Assembly (NCBI GenBank): GCA_036365515.1 | Contig: CM070877.1 | Coordinates: 14,080,601 to 14,144,600, forward strand | Direction of reading: 5' to 3' | Source: Torymus aiolomorphi | Taxonomy: Eukaryota; Arthropoda; Insecta; Hymenoptera; Torymidae | Length of the DNA stretch: 64,000 nt | Part shown: piece after piece, positions 39,998 through 52,802 of the stretch | Position numbering within the stretch: position 1 is the stretch's first letter | Layout: each line of letters starts with the position of its first letter | Notes under the pieces: model-generated | Database searches by the model: none | What the model saw: the letters and a program-made list of their open reading frames with translations, nothing else | What the model was told of the DNA's origin: nothing | Position numbers and translations under genes: made by a program

Positions 39998-40305
39998 GGA
40001 ATAATAAAACTTTTTCCCATTTAACATTTTCATGTACAATCAATTCCTGATGATCTAAACCTATAATCACGATTTTTAACACTTCAATACACCTTATATA
40101 AACAATTTTCGCTTATTATTTAACAGAATACGATTCGACACATAAATATAGCTATACATATTTCGAAAAAATCAATATAACATTTCAACGATCGTATAAT
40201 TATAAAAATATAATAATAAGATACAAAATATAAATTGATGTTAAAATTACGAAGTACATATTAAAGTAACATCATATTTATAAAAAAAAACTCGCGTATC
40301 TGCTG

Positions 40306-40526
40306 TTAAAGGGATGCCTTACTCACATACTTTGTACACGCTTATTAACTTTCACTGATTTTTCAAATTTATTTTTCAATATTCATATTTTCTCTAATAT
40401 TCGAGCAGAAGCATATTAGTTGAAGTGAACAGGTGTGCCTCGGCTTTAATAATTTTGAAACAACAAAAATTTGATTGAGAAATATAAAAAATCAAATATC
40501 TGTAAATGAGTAAGGCCTCCCCTTAA
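40306..40526. mobile_element. TTAA-flanked MITE (GCCTTACTCA ends)
   Basis: TTAA AGGGATGCCTTACTCACA at the left is mirrored by a right end whose complement reads TTAA GGGGAGGCCTTACTCATT. The inverted termini of about 16 bp show two mismatches and are bounded by TTAA on both sides, over a total of 221 bp. No open frame. Consistent with a piggyBac-mobilised miniature element of a family distinct from the GGTGG one. Confidence 0.7.
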
Positions 40527-41064
40527 TATTTAATGTAATTAAAATTACCATATATAAAGAATGTAATGTCCCAGTTGACTCTGTTAGTCTTATAAAAGAT
40601 ATATCAATGTGGTAGAAAACTATTACACAGGCAAGTCTCGCTTGGAAGTCTGCGAAATATACATAATGACTTATTTTAAGACAACAGACTCCCTGATGCG
40701 AGTTCTTATATCCTGGCTAGACTTATAAATTGATATGCCAAACTAATCTTACCAATAATAACTATCTATCCGTATCGCATTTAAGAACACAGACACACAC
40801 AGCACTTTTAGGTTTTTCCTCAGTTCCTAATTACTTATCCCCTCACATTCTAAAGCACTGACACTTGAAGATCACTGATGGAGCTGCAGAAGCAACAAAG
40901 TGGGGCTGGACGGCCCAGGCTGGCGCTACTCCACCCATACTAGTCTGCTCAGGGTCATCTAGCAGTCATCCGCTAGGTCAGTAGCTATACCATCTGGGAG
41001 GGAATAGTGGCTTTGCCGCTGCTCGTTCTCTTCCAAGTGTCTTAAGAAGAAAATGGGCTTCGCC

Positions 41065-41116
41065 TATAGCTTTCATTAGAAATAAAATTTCTAGCTTTCA
41101 TTAGAAATAAAATTAT
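41065..41116 (+). repeat. Tandem duplicate of TAGCTTTCATTAGAAATAAA
   Basis: TAGCTTTCATTAGAAATAAA followed by ATT occurs twice in direct tandem, with spacing of about 24 bp. It lies at the right edge of a locally GC-rich, non-repetitive patch (about 40870-41040) of unknown nature. Confidence 0.85.
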
Positions 41117-44100
41117 CAAATCTAGCTCACTAATGAAGTTCTTTGAAAAAATTGTCCAATTATGCAGCAAAAAGAGTAGCTACGTCGTAGTGAAAATTTT
41201 ATTATGCTCCGTCACAAAGGGAATACGCCGTGCAAGTTTAAAGGATTACCTCGCTAATACGCAATAATGACCTAATTTTCTCTTCTACAATTTTGAAGTC
41301 TCTTCAATCCTCAGAAATCCTCCCCACACTTTCCTACAAATTATTTAATTCCCCAATGATCTCACACATTTGTATCTTAAAACCTCCTATTTCCACTCAA
41401 CAAACCAAATAGACTAACATTTCAACCATAACAAAACGCATCCGACCCCCGCGCACCGACAATCCGCGTAATTTCGCGATCAATCGGGCGCATGAGGGCG
41501 AATTTTAATTTCCCCGCCGTGGCTGCAACCTACAAAACCGCCCGCACTATCCCGCGGCGCGATTCATTATATCCCGGCCCCGAATCAAAGCCAATAAACG
41601 GCGCGGGGGCGTTATTCCAACGTGTATGACTCATCGTTACGTGACAGTCTGCTGCGCGTTTTATACGCGCAACAGGCGGCCGAATTGCCCTCCATTTCCT
41701 GCCCCGCGCCGAATTAATTTCGGCGGGTACATTAGCGTGTGCGTATGTGTGTGTGATTGATGGTCAGATGCGTTTTTGAAGGCGAGCTACCAATCGTAAC
41801 TTGCATTGCAGCAGGTGGTTAACCAATTACAGATCACAGTTATCGTTACATCTAATGACACTAAACCTCAAAGACCTCACTGATAAATGCGTTTGGGAAA
41901 TATGACCTACAATTCCAAAACTGAACAACAGAATAAGTTGGGAATTACAATCATCCCTCAAAACGAACACATGCACCATGCACCTATATTCCCTTCGTAA
42001 CTCTGCCCCGCAGCGTCAAGTGAACAACCAATTCCCATCATTCAACAATTTCAACAGTCAAACATTCTCAAAGCTAGTTATGACGTATAAAGCCACACTC
42101 GAAACTCGACTCCTCAATTACGCTTTTACACGCGCGCGCGTGTCCGCCCGAATAAGTTTGATTCTTGATTTTCAGCGTCGCGCGTACCGCCATTGTGTCG
42201 TACATATACTCCACGTCTATCCCTCCCTCTCTCCTTTTACAGTGAATCCCACTCTCGCGCGAGCTCTCGAAGGCTGCACGCCTGAAATCCCCGGGGCTGA
42301 AAGCGTTTAGTAAAGCAAATCAGCGACGGAGCTCTCTCCGCAGAATCCATTTCAGGGAGAGAGAGGTGTTTGTCGCGCGGAGGTCGAGGGATTGTGTCGT
42401 CTCGTGCGAGGAGAGTGGATAGGGCAAGAGGGTCGAGTGCGAGTGGAAGTATTGGAAGATGGAGATAGGTGCATGCAAAGAAGACTTGTTGAGTATGCGT
42501 AGTTTGGGAGAAGTCGGTTCAAAATTGACAGTTTGGGTGTTTGGACAAATTTTTTCAGGTAAATTATCGCATAGATCAGTTCCATTATTCTTTTGGGTTA
42601 CAGTTTCATGTAAAGTAGTTTTTAAACGAAGTTGAGAATCTCTGCTTTCTTGTATAAAATCGTTTATTATAAGATGTACAAATTCATAATTTAAAACGCA
42701 GAATGGTAGAAAGTTAACGTGCTGCTCTTAGCGGCATTTGCCTCGAAATGATACTTGCACTTACAATTAGAGGAACTATTAAAATGCTTTAGTACGATTG
42801 CCTTCATTTTAAGGAAGCTTAATGAGGTTATGCTTGCGCTACGGCTTTTATAGACTTTTAAAGAAAAAGGCTTTTACCCTCCTCGCGCTCAATGATAAAT
42901 ATTGTCTTTAAAGTCTTTTTAGAAAGATAAAAGCTTCGGTCGCATTTACTCTCTATACACAGCGTGTGCCATAAAAACATATCTGCATTTCTTTTTATTG
43001 TGCAAAAAGATAATTGAACTGAAATTTGAATGGACATTGTCTTTTGTCATCAAGAATTTCGAAGCACATTTATTTCATAAAAATAATAATTTGTAGTAAT
43101 GAACATTGTAAAAAAGAAGGCTTTATTTTATGTCTTTTCAATTAAACCAAAATATAAAAACTCACGGAGTTTTTGTATTTCGACGTATATCTATCTAGAT
43201 ATACTCCAATGCTAAACAACGTCATGACAGTAAACTCGAGGATTTTAAACAGCTCTACCTGCTCAGTTTTATGATTAATTATAAAACGGACCCCAATTAT
43301 TTATTGGCTTTTTTAGCTTTCTCAAATTTAATATTTTGCTTCATTGTTTTACGGTCTGATACATGTATGTCTTTATTGTAGAAGTCACAAAAAACATTTC
43401 TAACATATTTTCCCAAACAAATTTTTCACTATCACAAATCTGTCTGTAAGAGGAATCAAAATAAAAAAAAATGACCTAGTTATTATTTTTTACAAAAGCT
43501 ATTGAATTATAAAATACAAAAAATCGTTGAAAGACCTAATCGCTATGAATTATTTAATTTCATTTAAGTTCATTATATTAAAGCATGGTAGTGATTAATT
43601 CAAATAACTTTTATATAAATACTGCTTTTATCATATTCACTATGAGTATAAATCTTCTACATGCTATATATAGTAAGTAAAAATTTCACACGTCAACACC
43701 ATTGACAATATCCTACCATGAAGAAGCACAGATTTATTGACAACTTGTCACGTTACATTTAGTTTACGATATTGACAAGGTCTCATTTATATACTTACAT
43801 ATAAATCCCTTCTATGCTTCTATTGATTTAACTGTTTGTTGAAATATCATTATTATTAAAATAGTTCTCTGCATAATTATATACTAATGAAAGTTGTTAT
43901 TGAAGATGATGCTTTGCCTTTGTTGATTATCCCCTGGAAATGGATCTCCTAACCCTAGATACGTTGCTCATGAAGGTAAGCTTCATTATCCAACTAAGCC
44001 AAATCAGTGGTATTATACGTATTACTGAATAGAAGTTCCGCACTATTTAAAAAATACACAAAAAGTAATAATTTTTCATTCTCAATTATAATCTATACGT

Positions 44101-45774
44101 TACAATAAAGTATATCAGATACGTCTGGATAATAAATTACTAAAATAATAATTTACGCATATACTAAAGATTTTCTCATTCCGATAGTGTCCACAAAATC
44201 ATTTTAAAAGATACTTTATCAGTGGAACTTTTCCTCGGAGAAAATTCTATATTTCTTTTGAAATGGTGAGTAATATACTTGAGCTTCTAATATTTTATCG
44301 AGTGACAAAATTTATTGAAGTTTAAAATATTTAAAAAAAAATACAATTATTATAAAATATAACTCACGACGATAAGAAAATCGAATAATTTTTAGTTCTT
44401 CTTAAAAACACTCTACAATACATTCCAAAAGCAAATCCCTAAAAGCTCAGCTTTCTAACTTCAACTTCTGCGTCCTTTCAAAACCGCTCCATGCAACTAT
44501 ATTTCAAATCCAAACTTCTCCAAGAGTAAAAAAATCATTCGAGAAATCATAAAACACGTCTTTTCAGAATTGAATTTTACCGTCTCCCGTAGTTTTCGCT
44601 TCCCTTGCCTGTATAACCGGACCTTGCGCCAATTTATCGTCGCAGTCGACTTCAATTTCGCCGACGATTGATGAACTTTTCGAAATTCTTCTCCCCTCCT
44701 CTCGCGACTGTTTAGCCTCGGCGCGTATTATTGACCGCAAGCTCGGAATTCCTCGGCTCCTTCGCTCCGGCGATCACGAGCGATGGAAAGGAGAGGTTGA
44801 CCCGAGAGCAACAAATGGCTTTGGCGAAAGAAGGAGAGGCACTTTATCTCAGATTTTTTTTCTTACTCTCTTTTTTTCAATTTTCTTTCGGAGCATTTTT
44901 CAATTTGGATGTTTTTTTGGGTCGACGTTGCTGCGACCTTTTCGATCTTATGCTTCTGAGAGTTGTTGTATTTTAGCTTCATTTTTTCTTTGCAGGTTTC
45001 TTTTTGACAGAGAAATATTAACTTTTGAATGAAAGTTTTTAGCTCTCAGATGTAGGATTTTGTTTGGCAGAACGTTCTTTTCTTTTGAGTGAAAGATATG
45101 ACGAATGAACGAATACTAATAGATTTTCACCATACCCTTTTGGCATCTAAAAAGACGTAAATAAACCTCTTCTATTATAAGCAAATGTCAATGCACAAAA
45201 AATCAACTGCTAATAACACTCTACATTTGAAGAACTCTACATAACAGACCTTATGTTCCCATAAACCGATTCCAAAGCTTCAATAGAACCATCAAGACCC
45301 TGAAAAAGCGAATTTCCTCGATAGAAGGCTCTCACCCCGGCCCATCCTAACACCGAATGCCGCTCGCGCTCATTAAAATCGCAACGAGCGAACAAAGAAG
45401 AGAAAAAGGAGAAAAAGCCTCGCCTGCCCATCCGCTCCATAACGATATAATCGATCGCTGGCAGAAGAAAAGCGGAAACAATCCGCGCACGCGCGCGCTT
45501 CAACGACAAAAAAACGGGCCGGCGAGTTTACGATGAAATTAGCCCGGAACGAGACTCTCTCCCTATCGCGCGGATCGATGCGAACAAAGCCAGCTCTATA
45601 CCGTATTACGTGTATACAAATTCAGACACTCTGACGTGTGCGAGAGAGCCTCACCCTCCGCAGTGAGAGAGCTTTTTCCTCCGATTTTTGTAATTTATAG
45701 GAGACGTTGATGCCCTGCGTTACGCGGCACGAGTATGTGTGTATACGCGTGTGTGAATGGGATTGAGAGAGGGA

Positions 45775-45802
45775 CGTGTGTGTGTGTGTGTGTGTGTGTG
45801 TG
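45775..45802. repeat. (GT)14 microsatellite
   Basis: A run of GT dinucleotides within a GC-rich island, followed by purine-rich GGAGGGAGAA sequence. Confidence 0.95.
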
Positions 45803-47051
45803 GAGGGAGAATGTATAGGATTTTTGAGTCGGAGAAAAGGTCGTGACGGGAGAAAAAGGAGATTTCCCGAGATCTCGAGGGGAGGAAGTCGAAGTTTAAA
45901 GGGGAAAATGTAGCTTTGAGCTGCTGCTCGCGGGAAGCTGTGTGTGTGTGTCATTCTTAAAGGGGAATATTGCTTAAAGCGAGAGTGTCTGGTTCAATTT
46001 ACAAGGTATTTTATCGCACGTCAAGATACCTTGTAGTATCTTAATAGAAAGGTACTTCCAAGGTAGTAGGAAAAGAGAATGGAAATTCTATATATTGACT
46101 ATATTTTTCGACATCCAATGTTTACTTTCTGAGCGAGGAAAAAAAAGATAAAAGTGGGCGAGATACTTGAAGTTAGCTTGTACGAAAATTTTTGTTAATT
46201 TAAAATTATAAAGATGACATTCAAACAAATTAACGGCATTTAGAAAGGGAAATATCCTGATCATTGTGTGTGGAACGTATTTAAATGTTAAACTACCCAC
46301 CGTACCGAATGAATTAAAAACTAGCACACGATAGAAAAATTACTACAAGCACGACAGATTCACTCTACATATGGAAAAGCGTCATTACAAAAGTTTCTCC
46401 ATATTTTACGCATGTTTGATTCATGCTTCTAATGTATGCAGCTAATCGAATGAGATCTTATCTCTTCTACATACTGACTGGCTCACATTAATCAAACCAT
46501 CCCCTCTTTTCAGAGCCGAGGACATTTTCGTTTTTATTCTAGCTGCCCCAACGCAGGAACATCTCAAATACAAATTGGACTAAATTCGTCACGACATGCG
46601 CACGTGAGCTCATCAATCCTTATCGTCGGTATACATTACGCCGATCTAAACTATTTTGGTATATATTTTATGGAAATTGAATGTTCCTTAGATATATCAG
46701 AGTATTTCAAATCATTACAAAAATCTTTCATAATTGAGCAAATATTCCTTCCTTAAAATATTGTTTGTTATTTTCATTATCTTCATCAAAACTCATGCAT
46801 GAAAAATTATTGATAAAATTATTTTTAGAAAACTTAACAGAATTTAAATTATAGTTTTCATCCAAATTTTCCGTAATGCTTCTATTATTTTTAAAATACG
46901 CTAATCCTCCAAGTAATATCCATCCTTTATTATTTTTAATTCAACAAACTCTCGTAACCGTCACTTAATCCTCTAAAACAACAACACTTCCAGAATCCCA
47001 CCGTTACAAATCCACCTACACCCTCCCGAAAATACGAATCCACTCTCACGT

Positions 47052-47103
47052 AACACACACACACACACACACGCACACACACACGCACACACACACACAC
47101 GCA
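47052..47103. repeat. (CA)n microsatellite with CG interruptions
   Basis: A CA dinucleotide tract interrupted by ACGC at three places, on the C-rich left shoulder of the island at 47130-47530. Confidence 0.95.
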
Positions 47104-48223
47104 TGTACATACACAGCTCTGAAAAAATACACTCTCCCCCCTGCCTGGCACCATTACGCAATCGCATCAAACGCACGCGCGCGCTCCTGTCAATTTACTC
47201 CGTATTATCGGAGCGAACGGCGGCCGCAAATTCCGTCGCATTATTACCTCAGCAGCGTGTAGCACGCCCGGGGAAAGACAGACGCCGGGGGTTTAATTAA
47301 GGAGATAATGATCGGATGAGCCGCCGGCCAGCTGTTGCAGACGCGAGGGCGGCGGTGTTGTGTAACGCGCACAGCGAACGGGGCGTAACAAGAAAGGAAG
47401 GTAGAGTGAGAGAGAGAGAAATGATCGTTGAGGGGTCGTAGAAAAGTGTAGATGAGTGTGTGAGAGGGAGTTCGAGTTTGACGGCGCGAACGGAAAGAAA
47501 ATTTTGCGTGGGTGCTGTTCGAGATTGTACTTCGTAAAAGATCCTGTGTTCCGAAATCTCAATCATTTATGTCTACTCTTTTTAGTTTTGATTCTAAGCG
47601 ACTTTGTGGCGTAGCACTATTTGATAACTATACTTAAAAATTCACTGTAATTTCCCCCCTTAGCGGTTAACGCAGAGGTTAACGCGCTAATAAGCCGTGA
47701 TCACGAAAACCAGTGGTTTTCGGGGACACATCTTATCCTTCCACTGACTTTGTCAATAAAAGGAAGGACCACGACACGGTAAACGTAGAGGTGGACCCGT
47801 GGGCGTTTGGCATTCGGGGAACATTACAAAGAATACATACGTATATATACGTTTAAAAGATTCGAAGCAAAATTGAATCGCGTTGCTAAGCTACGGGGTC
47901 GTTTGGAGTTAGAACGAAAAAGAGAACGATTCATTCTGCGTTCTGACGTTAACGAGAACGCATCGCTTGCATTACGATTGTACTTACAAAAACTAACTTA
48001 AAACAAGAAAAAATATACATTCAAGCTTTCCACACAAAATAAAAAGTCTCCTCTTATTTTTCGACGTGTCCCGAACATCCTGAGTGTAATATTGTAGAGT
48101 TCTTTTGAATATCCTGGTATAATAGGCTTTTGGCGAGTTAAAATTTTCTTCTGGAATTATACTAGAAGTAAATCATTTTGGTAAATAATTTTTAGTAGAA
48201 TAATAATTAATAAATAATAATAG

Positions 48224-48247
48224 CAATAATAATAATAATAATAATAA
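48224..48247. repeat. (AAT)n microsatellite
   Basis: About eight AAT trinucleotides in an AT-rich stretch. The flanks contain further TAATAATT words. Confidence 0.9.
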
Positions 48248-50814
48248 AAGAATTAATTATTGTAATAATTATTAATAAAAAGTACACAATGGAAAGGTTT
48301 TTATTTATCTGAAAGTAGTAATTAAACATAAATAAAAATATGAAACGAGTCATATCAACTAGGAATTTTTAGAGTCTCAAAGAGATTATGCTGAGCACGT
48401 GTAACTGGATACATGTAGAACGTAGTCAAACATGCTATATGGATAGAAATTGATTCTTTTACGAACGCCGCATCGAAGTAGATGAATGTCAAACATAGTC
48501 AGACACGTGTATTACACGATATTCCATCGATTTTCTACCTCTATTTCTGGTAGATAGAAACTCTTTTTTACAATTCTATCAGCGCAAAATCTTCACCCGT
48601 ACACCTTTCTCCCTTACTAAAAGTATATCTAGTTCAAAAGCAAACACCAACTACGGCAAAAAAAACTCCGAAACAATCTAAAGAAACCCAATTCCACGAT
48701 CGAAAAATGCCACGCACGTGCGTGGAAGCTCGGCCCTTCCCGATATCTAAAAATAATCGTCCGCCAAGCCACACCAAGAGGGAGAGCGAGAGCGACGCGA
48801 CTGCGACGGCGCGTGTTTGCCGGGCGCAAACAGCTCGACCATTAGGTGACCGCGACGCGTGTCCTCGCCGCGGCTCTGCGTGTCCCCGCGCCTGTTTGTC
48901 CAATTAAGCGCGTAGCCGCGAAGGATGTGTCGTATACCTGGCACAAGAGAGAGAGAAAGAGAGAAAGGAAAGAAAGAAAAGGGACGAAAATGGCGAGGTG
49001 AGAGGGTGGATAAGTAGTCCGGATGGGTGATGTATGGATGGTATGGATTATTTGGCCGGATCGTTAGGGAGAAGAGGATGAAGAGAAAAAGTAAAGGGAA
49101 CCTGGGATTTGGATTGAATTCTAGACTTTGTCTTAGAATGTAATTAAAGCAATCGATATTATATTAATTACAATGAGGCATTAGCAATGGTATTTGTAAC
49201 ATTTTCTTTAATCAAGAAAGGCTTTTAAAACTTTTGATAAGGCAAAATAATAGTAGATCTATTGACTAATTTAACAAAACACGAACTATGCAATTATACG
49301 CCATTATAGAAACAACCAATCGCAGAATATTTCATTACATTTCATTTTTTCAGTTATCACTTTATTTATTCAGAAAACATGAGTTTTTTTTAAATATCTT
49401 TTTAGGGAGAAGACAACTCAGTAGATAATTGATAAAGTTTGGTATTACACAGCAAAAATAAATATACTGTATTTATCTACATCTTTGCGTCTGACTTTAC
49501 ATTTCACCTGTTCTACTAATTCCCCCCTACCAAAAAATGCACAAGCTAAGTACCCTTTGTACATGGGCATATTATACAGTTTTAGTAGCACTTTAAAGCG
49601 TCTTGCATTGAAAGAACATTCTAAATTTGACAAAACACCTTCATTCTCATTCACGACACGACATATAATCTACAAAAACCCAACGGACATCGCACCTCCG
49701 ACCACAAAAACAAACCACACCCGCAAAAAACTGCACTACGCTGCCCAGAGATCGCGCACTCCGACAAGCCCACCTACACACCCCCTTTAAAAGCCATAAA
49801 TAACGAGTAAAGCCGTAATCTTGGCGTCATCTGGTCCCTCGCGCGTATCCGTCTTCCTACGCGAAAAAACTCCCGGGTAAGGAAAACGAGAGACAGAGAG
49901 AAAAGAAAGGGGGCTCGATCGAGCGCGAAACGATTCGATAAAGAAATAAAAGGGGCGCGCGAGAGCGAGAAAGACTTTCTGACATATTTCCCAATTTAGA
50001 TGTTATCCGCACGCGGGATCCACTCGACTAACCTGAATTGTGCCGCGGCGCCCTTAATCTTATCTAGAGGAAGAGAGAGAGAGAGATGCCCGTATTTACG
50101 CGTCTCGTTACGTCGCCTTTTGAAACCGCGCGCTGCGGGATGCGCAAGTGTGAGTAAGTGCGCCCGTGGTAATTGTAATTGCCGTGGGCTTAACTTCCTC
50201 AAGAGGATGATAAATAAGGATGGAGCATTTTGAGGTAAGTTTAAACAAAATGTATGGAAGAAAGCGCAGTTGTAAGGGATTTTCTTAATTAAAGGGATAC
50301 TTGTCGAAAATTGTGCGGGACCTTGTTAAAAAGTTGTTTGAGAAGTGCTTGTAAAGTTAACATGTAAAAACGTTAGGAAAATTTCACGAAAACATTGTAG
50401 CGCATAAAAATTTTTTATAGCTGATGTAAAATAAATTCATACGGGGATATTTTTTTTTATTAAATTTACAAAAATAACGTACATAGTTTGAATTTTTAAT
50501 ATACGCGTGATGATATGGAATTTATATTTTGAATAAAAAAAATTTTTAAACGAAATTCGATTTAGTACTCGTTATTTGCATTTTCCTCTTCGAAAAAATT
50601 ACTCGAAAAAGCAAACAAGTTGAAAAATTGGCAAGCGCATATTTTAAAAATTTAATTAGTGGTAAGTAAAGTAGAGAGGTAAAAATATTCGGTATTAAAC
50701 AGTTTAGTATGTTTTAATTGAAAAGTTTGAAATACTTTTTGTACATAAGTACAACCGTAATAGAGTACAAACGAATGAGATAATTATTGATTTCACTGAT
50801 CACGCGTTGAATTT

Positions 50815-50854
50815 ATAAAAGTAAATAAAAATTTAAATTTTTATTTACTTTTAT
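50815..50854. repeat. 40-bp perfect AT-rich palindrome
   Basis: ATAAAAGTAAATAAAAATTT is followed immediately by its exact complement, AAATTTTTATTTACTTTTAT, with no loop. The symmetry continues imperfectly for a few bases on both sides. It could extrude as a cruciform. No gene relation seen. Confidence 0.92.
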
Positions 50855-52802
50855 GAATTTAATTTACTTTTAGATTGGTGTTTAAATTTTATACGAATAT
50901 AAACAATACTTTTATGAAAAACAATTCGTTTCTGCTTTTAATTAAGTACAAAACTTTAATTAATATTGATAAAACTACGATTTCTTAATAGAATTAATTT
51001 AAATCCGTTCATTTAAACAATGCAACTGACAACTTTGTTATTTTTAAGCAATATACTATTCAATCGTTTTATTATTTTTTCATCGTTTCATTTAATGCAT
51101 ATGACAATATTCCCATTTAAAAATAAACTATTTTCGTCAACCACAGAACTTAAAATATAAAACTCTATTATAACAATAAAACACAAGTTTCAAGTACCAA
51201 ACTTCCACCTTTCTAAATCAACTTATACATGCGCTACACATTCAACTCTCCACTTTCAAAAATTCTCCTTAGCTCCAAATTACTCTAAAATACACACATA
51301 CTTTCCGCACTTCATACCCCACCCTTATACCATCCGGTTTCGAATTCACGACTCTGCGCAGCAGCAGCACACGCGCTTATAATTCTTGCAAATTCGGCTA
51401 ATTGGAAGGAGCCGTCGGAGACAGCGCGCGAACGTTCCCCTCTTCATCTGCGTTGCAGCATAGTGTACTACGTGTTTGCGAGTGGATTCAAATTTAACCC
51501 GGTGCGATCGATCGGTCTATTTCCGCGCTCGCGCATGGCTCGTTTTTTTCAGTAATGTCGGCCCTCGAGCTCATTTATTTTACCGAGTTTCGGTATAGCA
51601 GCTCGCTTTTTTGAAGTCTTTGGAGCTTTGGTTTTTGAAGTTGACTTGTATATGAAGAGAGGGGAATGTTTTTAATTAAAAAGTTTGAAAGATTTTTAGT
51701 GAATAGAGATAGGGCATTTTAACATAATGTGAAAGAAAAGTTGAAGTACTAATTAGTGTCTCTGAAATATGTTTAATTTAATTAACTATTTTGGACAAAT
51801 TTGAAGTTTAGAATACTTTTATGAAATGTAAATTAATTGTCACATCTTCATTTCCACTGCGACTAAATGTAATAATACTATTACACCAAGCGAAATTGTA
51901 TTTTTTGCCAATATACAATATTCCAATATCGCTTTCATGTCTTAATGTAGGTCCTTGAGATACTTTTAGCGATTGAATTTTTTCGCAATTCTCCTTTATC
52001 TCGTTTCATATTACCGCTCTAACATCTGTTTTATCTGATTCCAACTTGTCGAAGCCTCGTCATCACTTTCTATTTTTTTGCATTAAAGCTAAGGACTTAT
52101 CTGTATAAAAAGCCATTTTCTTATTATATTTCCTCTTATATGAAGAAACGCCTGGAGAGATTATTTTCGATATAGTTTAATTTTCGTTTTATCGCAAATT
52201 TATTTTTGATAAAATATACTCTTTTTTAAGTCAATAAAATTCATATCAAAATTAAATGCATTTAATGAAAAATCAAACAATACTTATATAGCTAATAATA
52301 AAATGAAATACAGCCACTTTTGATATTTACTTTATAATGATCAAATATGCAACACTTTATTAAATTTAAAATTTTGAAATCCGGTTAGCAAGAATATACA
52401 TAGTAAAAACCTTGACTAATTTAACAAGCTCTCTTTTAACAAAATGTTCAATTTTTTTGGAATTACTACTTATGTATAATTCAACAAAGTGCTTCACTAC
52501 ACTCAAAAGTTTTTTCATTTATTTTAAATGAGAAGGCTACTCACTTGAGAAAATGGTGTGCGAGTGATTGCAAAAGTGAATCGATTTCATGACGATTTCA
52601 AGTGATACCAAGAATCATAATGAGATCAATTTAAATTGATTCTACATAAAATTGTTACCTTTTTAAATTAGAGATTAAATTTATGTAACTCGTATTCTAA
52701 AGCTTTATAGTAAATAAATATATTTTTGTTAGGCATTATTCTGAGTAAAAATGTTTTTATTATTTACTTTAGGTAGCGATATAAATTACATACTGTTATG
52801 GA

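Larger units (their letters stand above)
38755..40095 (+). repeat. Direct duplication of an ancestral unit, each copy interrupted by an insertion
   Basis: Copy 1 (38755-38892 continued at 39621-39652) and copy 2 (39653-39735 continued at 39998-40095) share the words GGATGATTTTCGGCTACAAC or its variant, AAAAGTTGTAGAT, CCCATTTAACATTTT, CAATTCCT and AAACCTATAA. Copy 1 is split by the foldback 38893-39620, and copy 2 by a different insert at about 39736-39997. Each copy therefore shows the pre-insertion state of the other. Confidence 0.8.
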
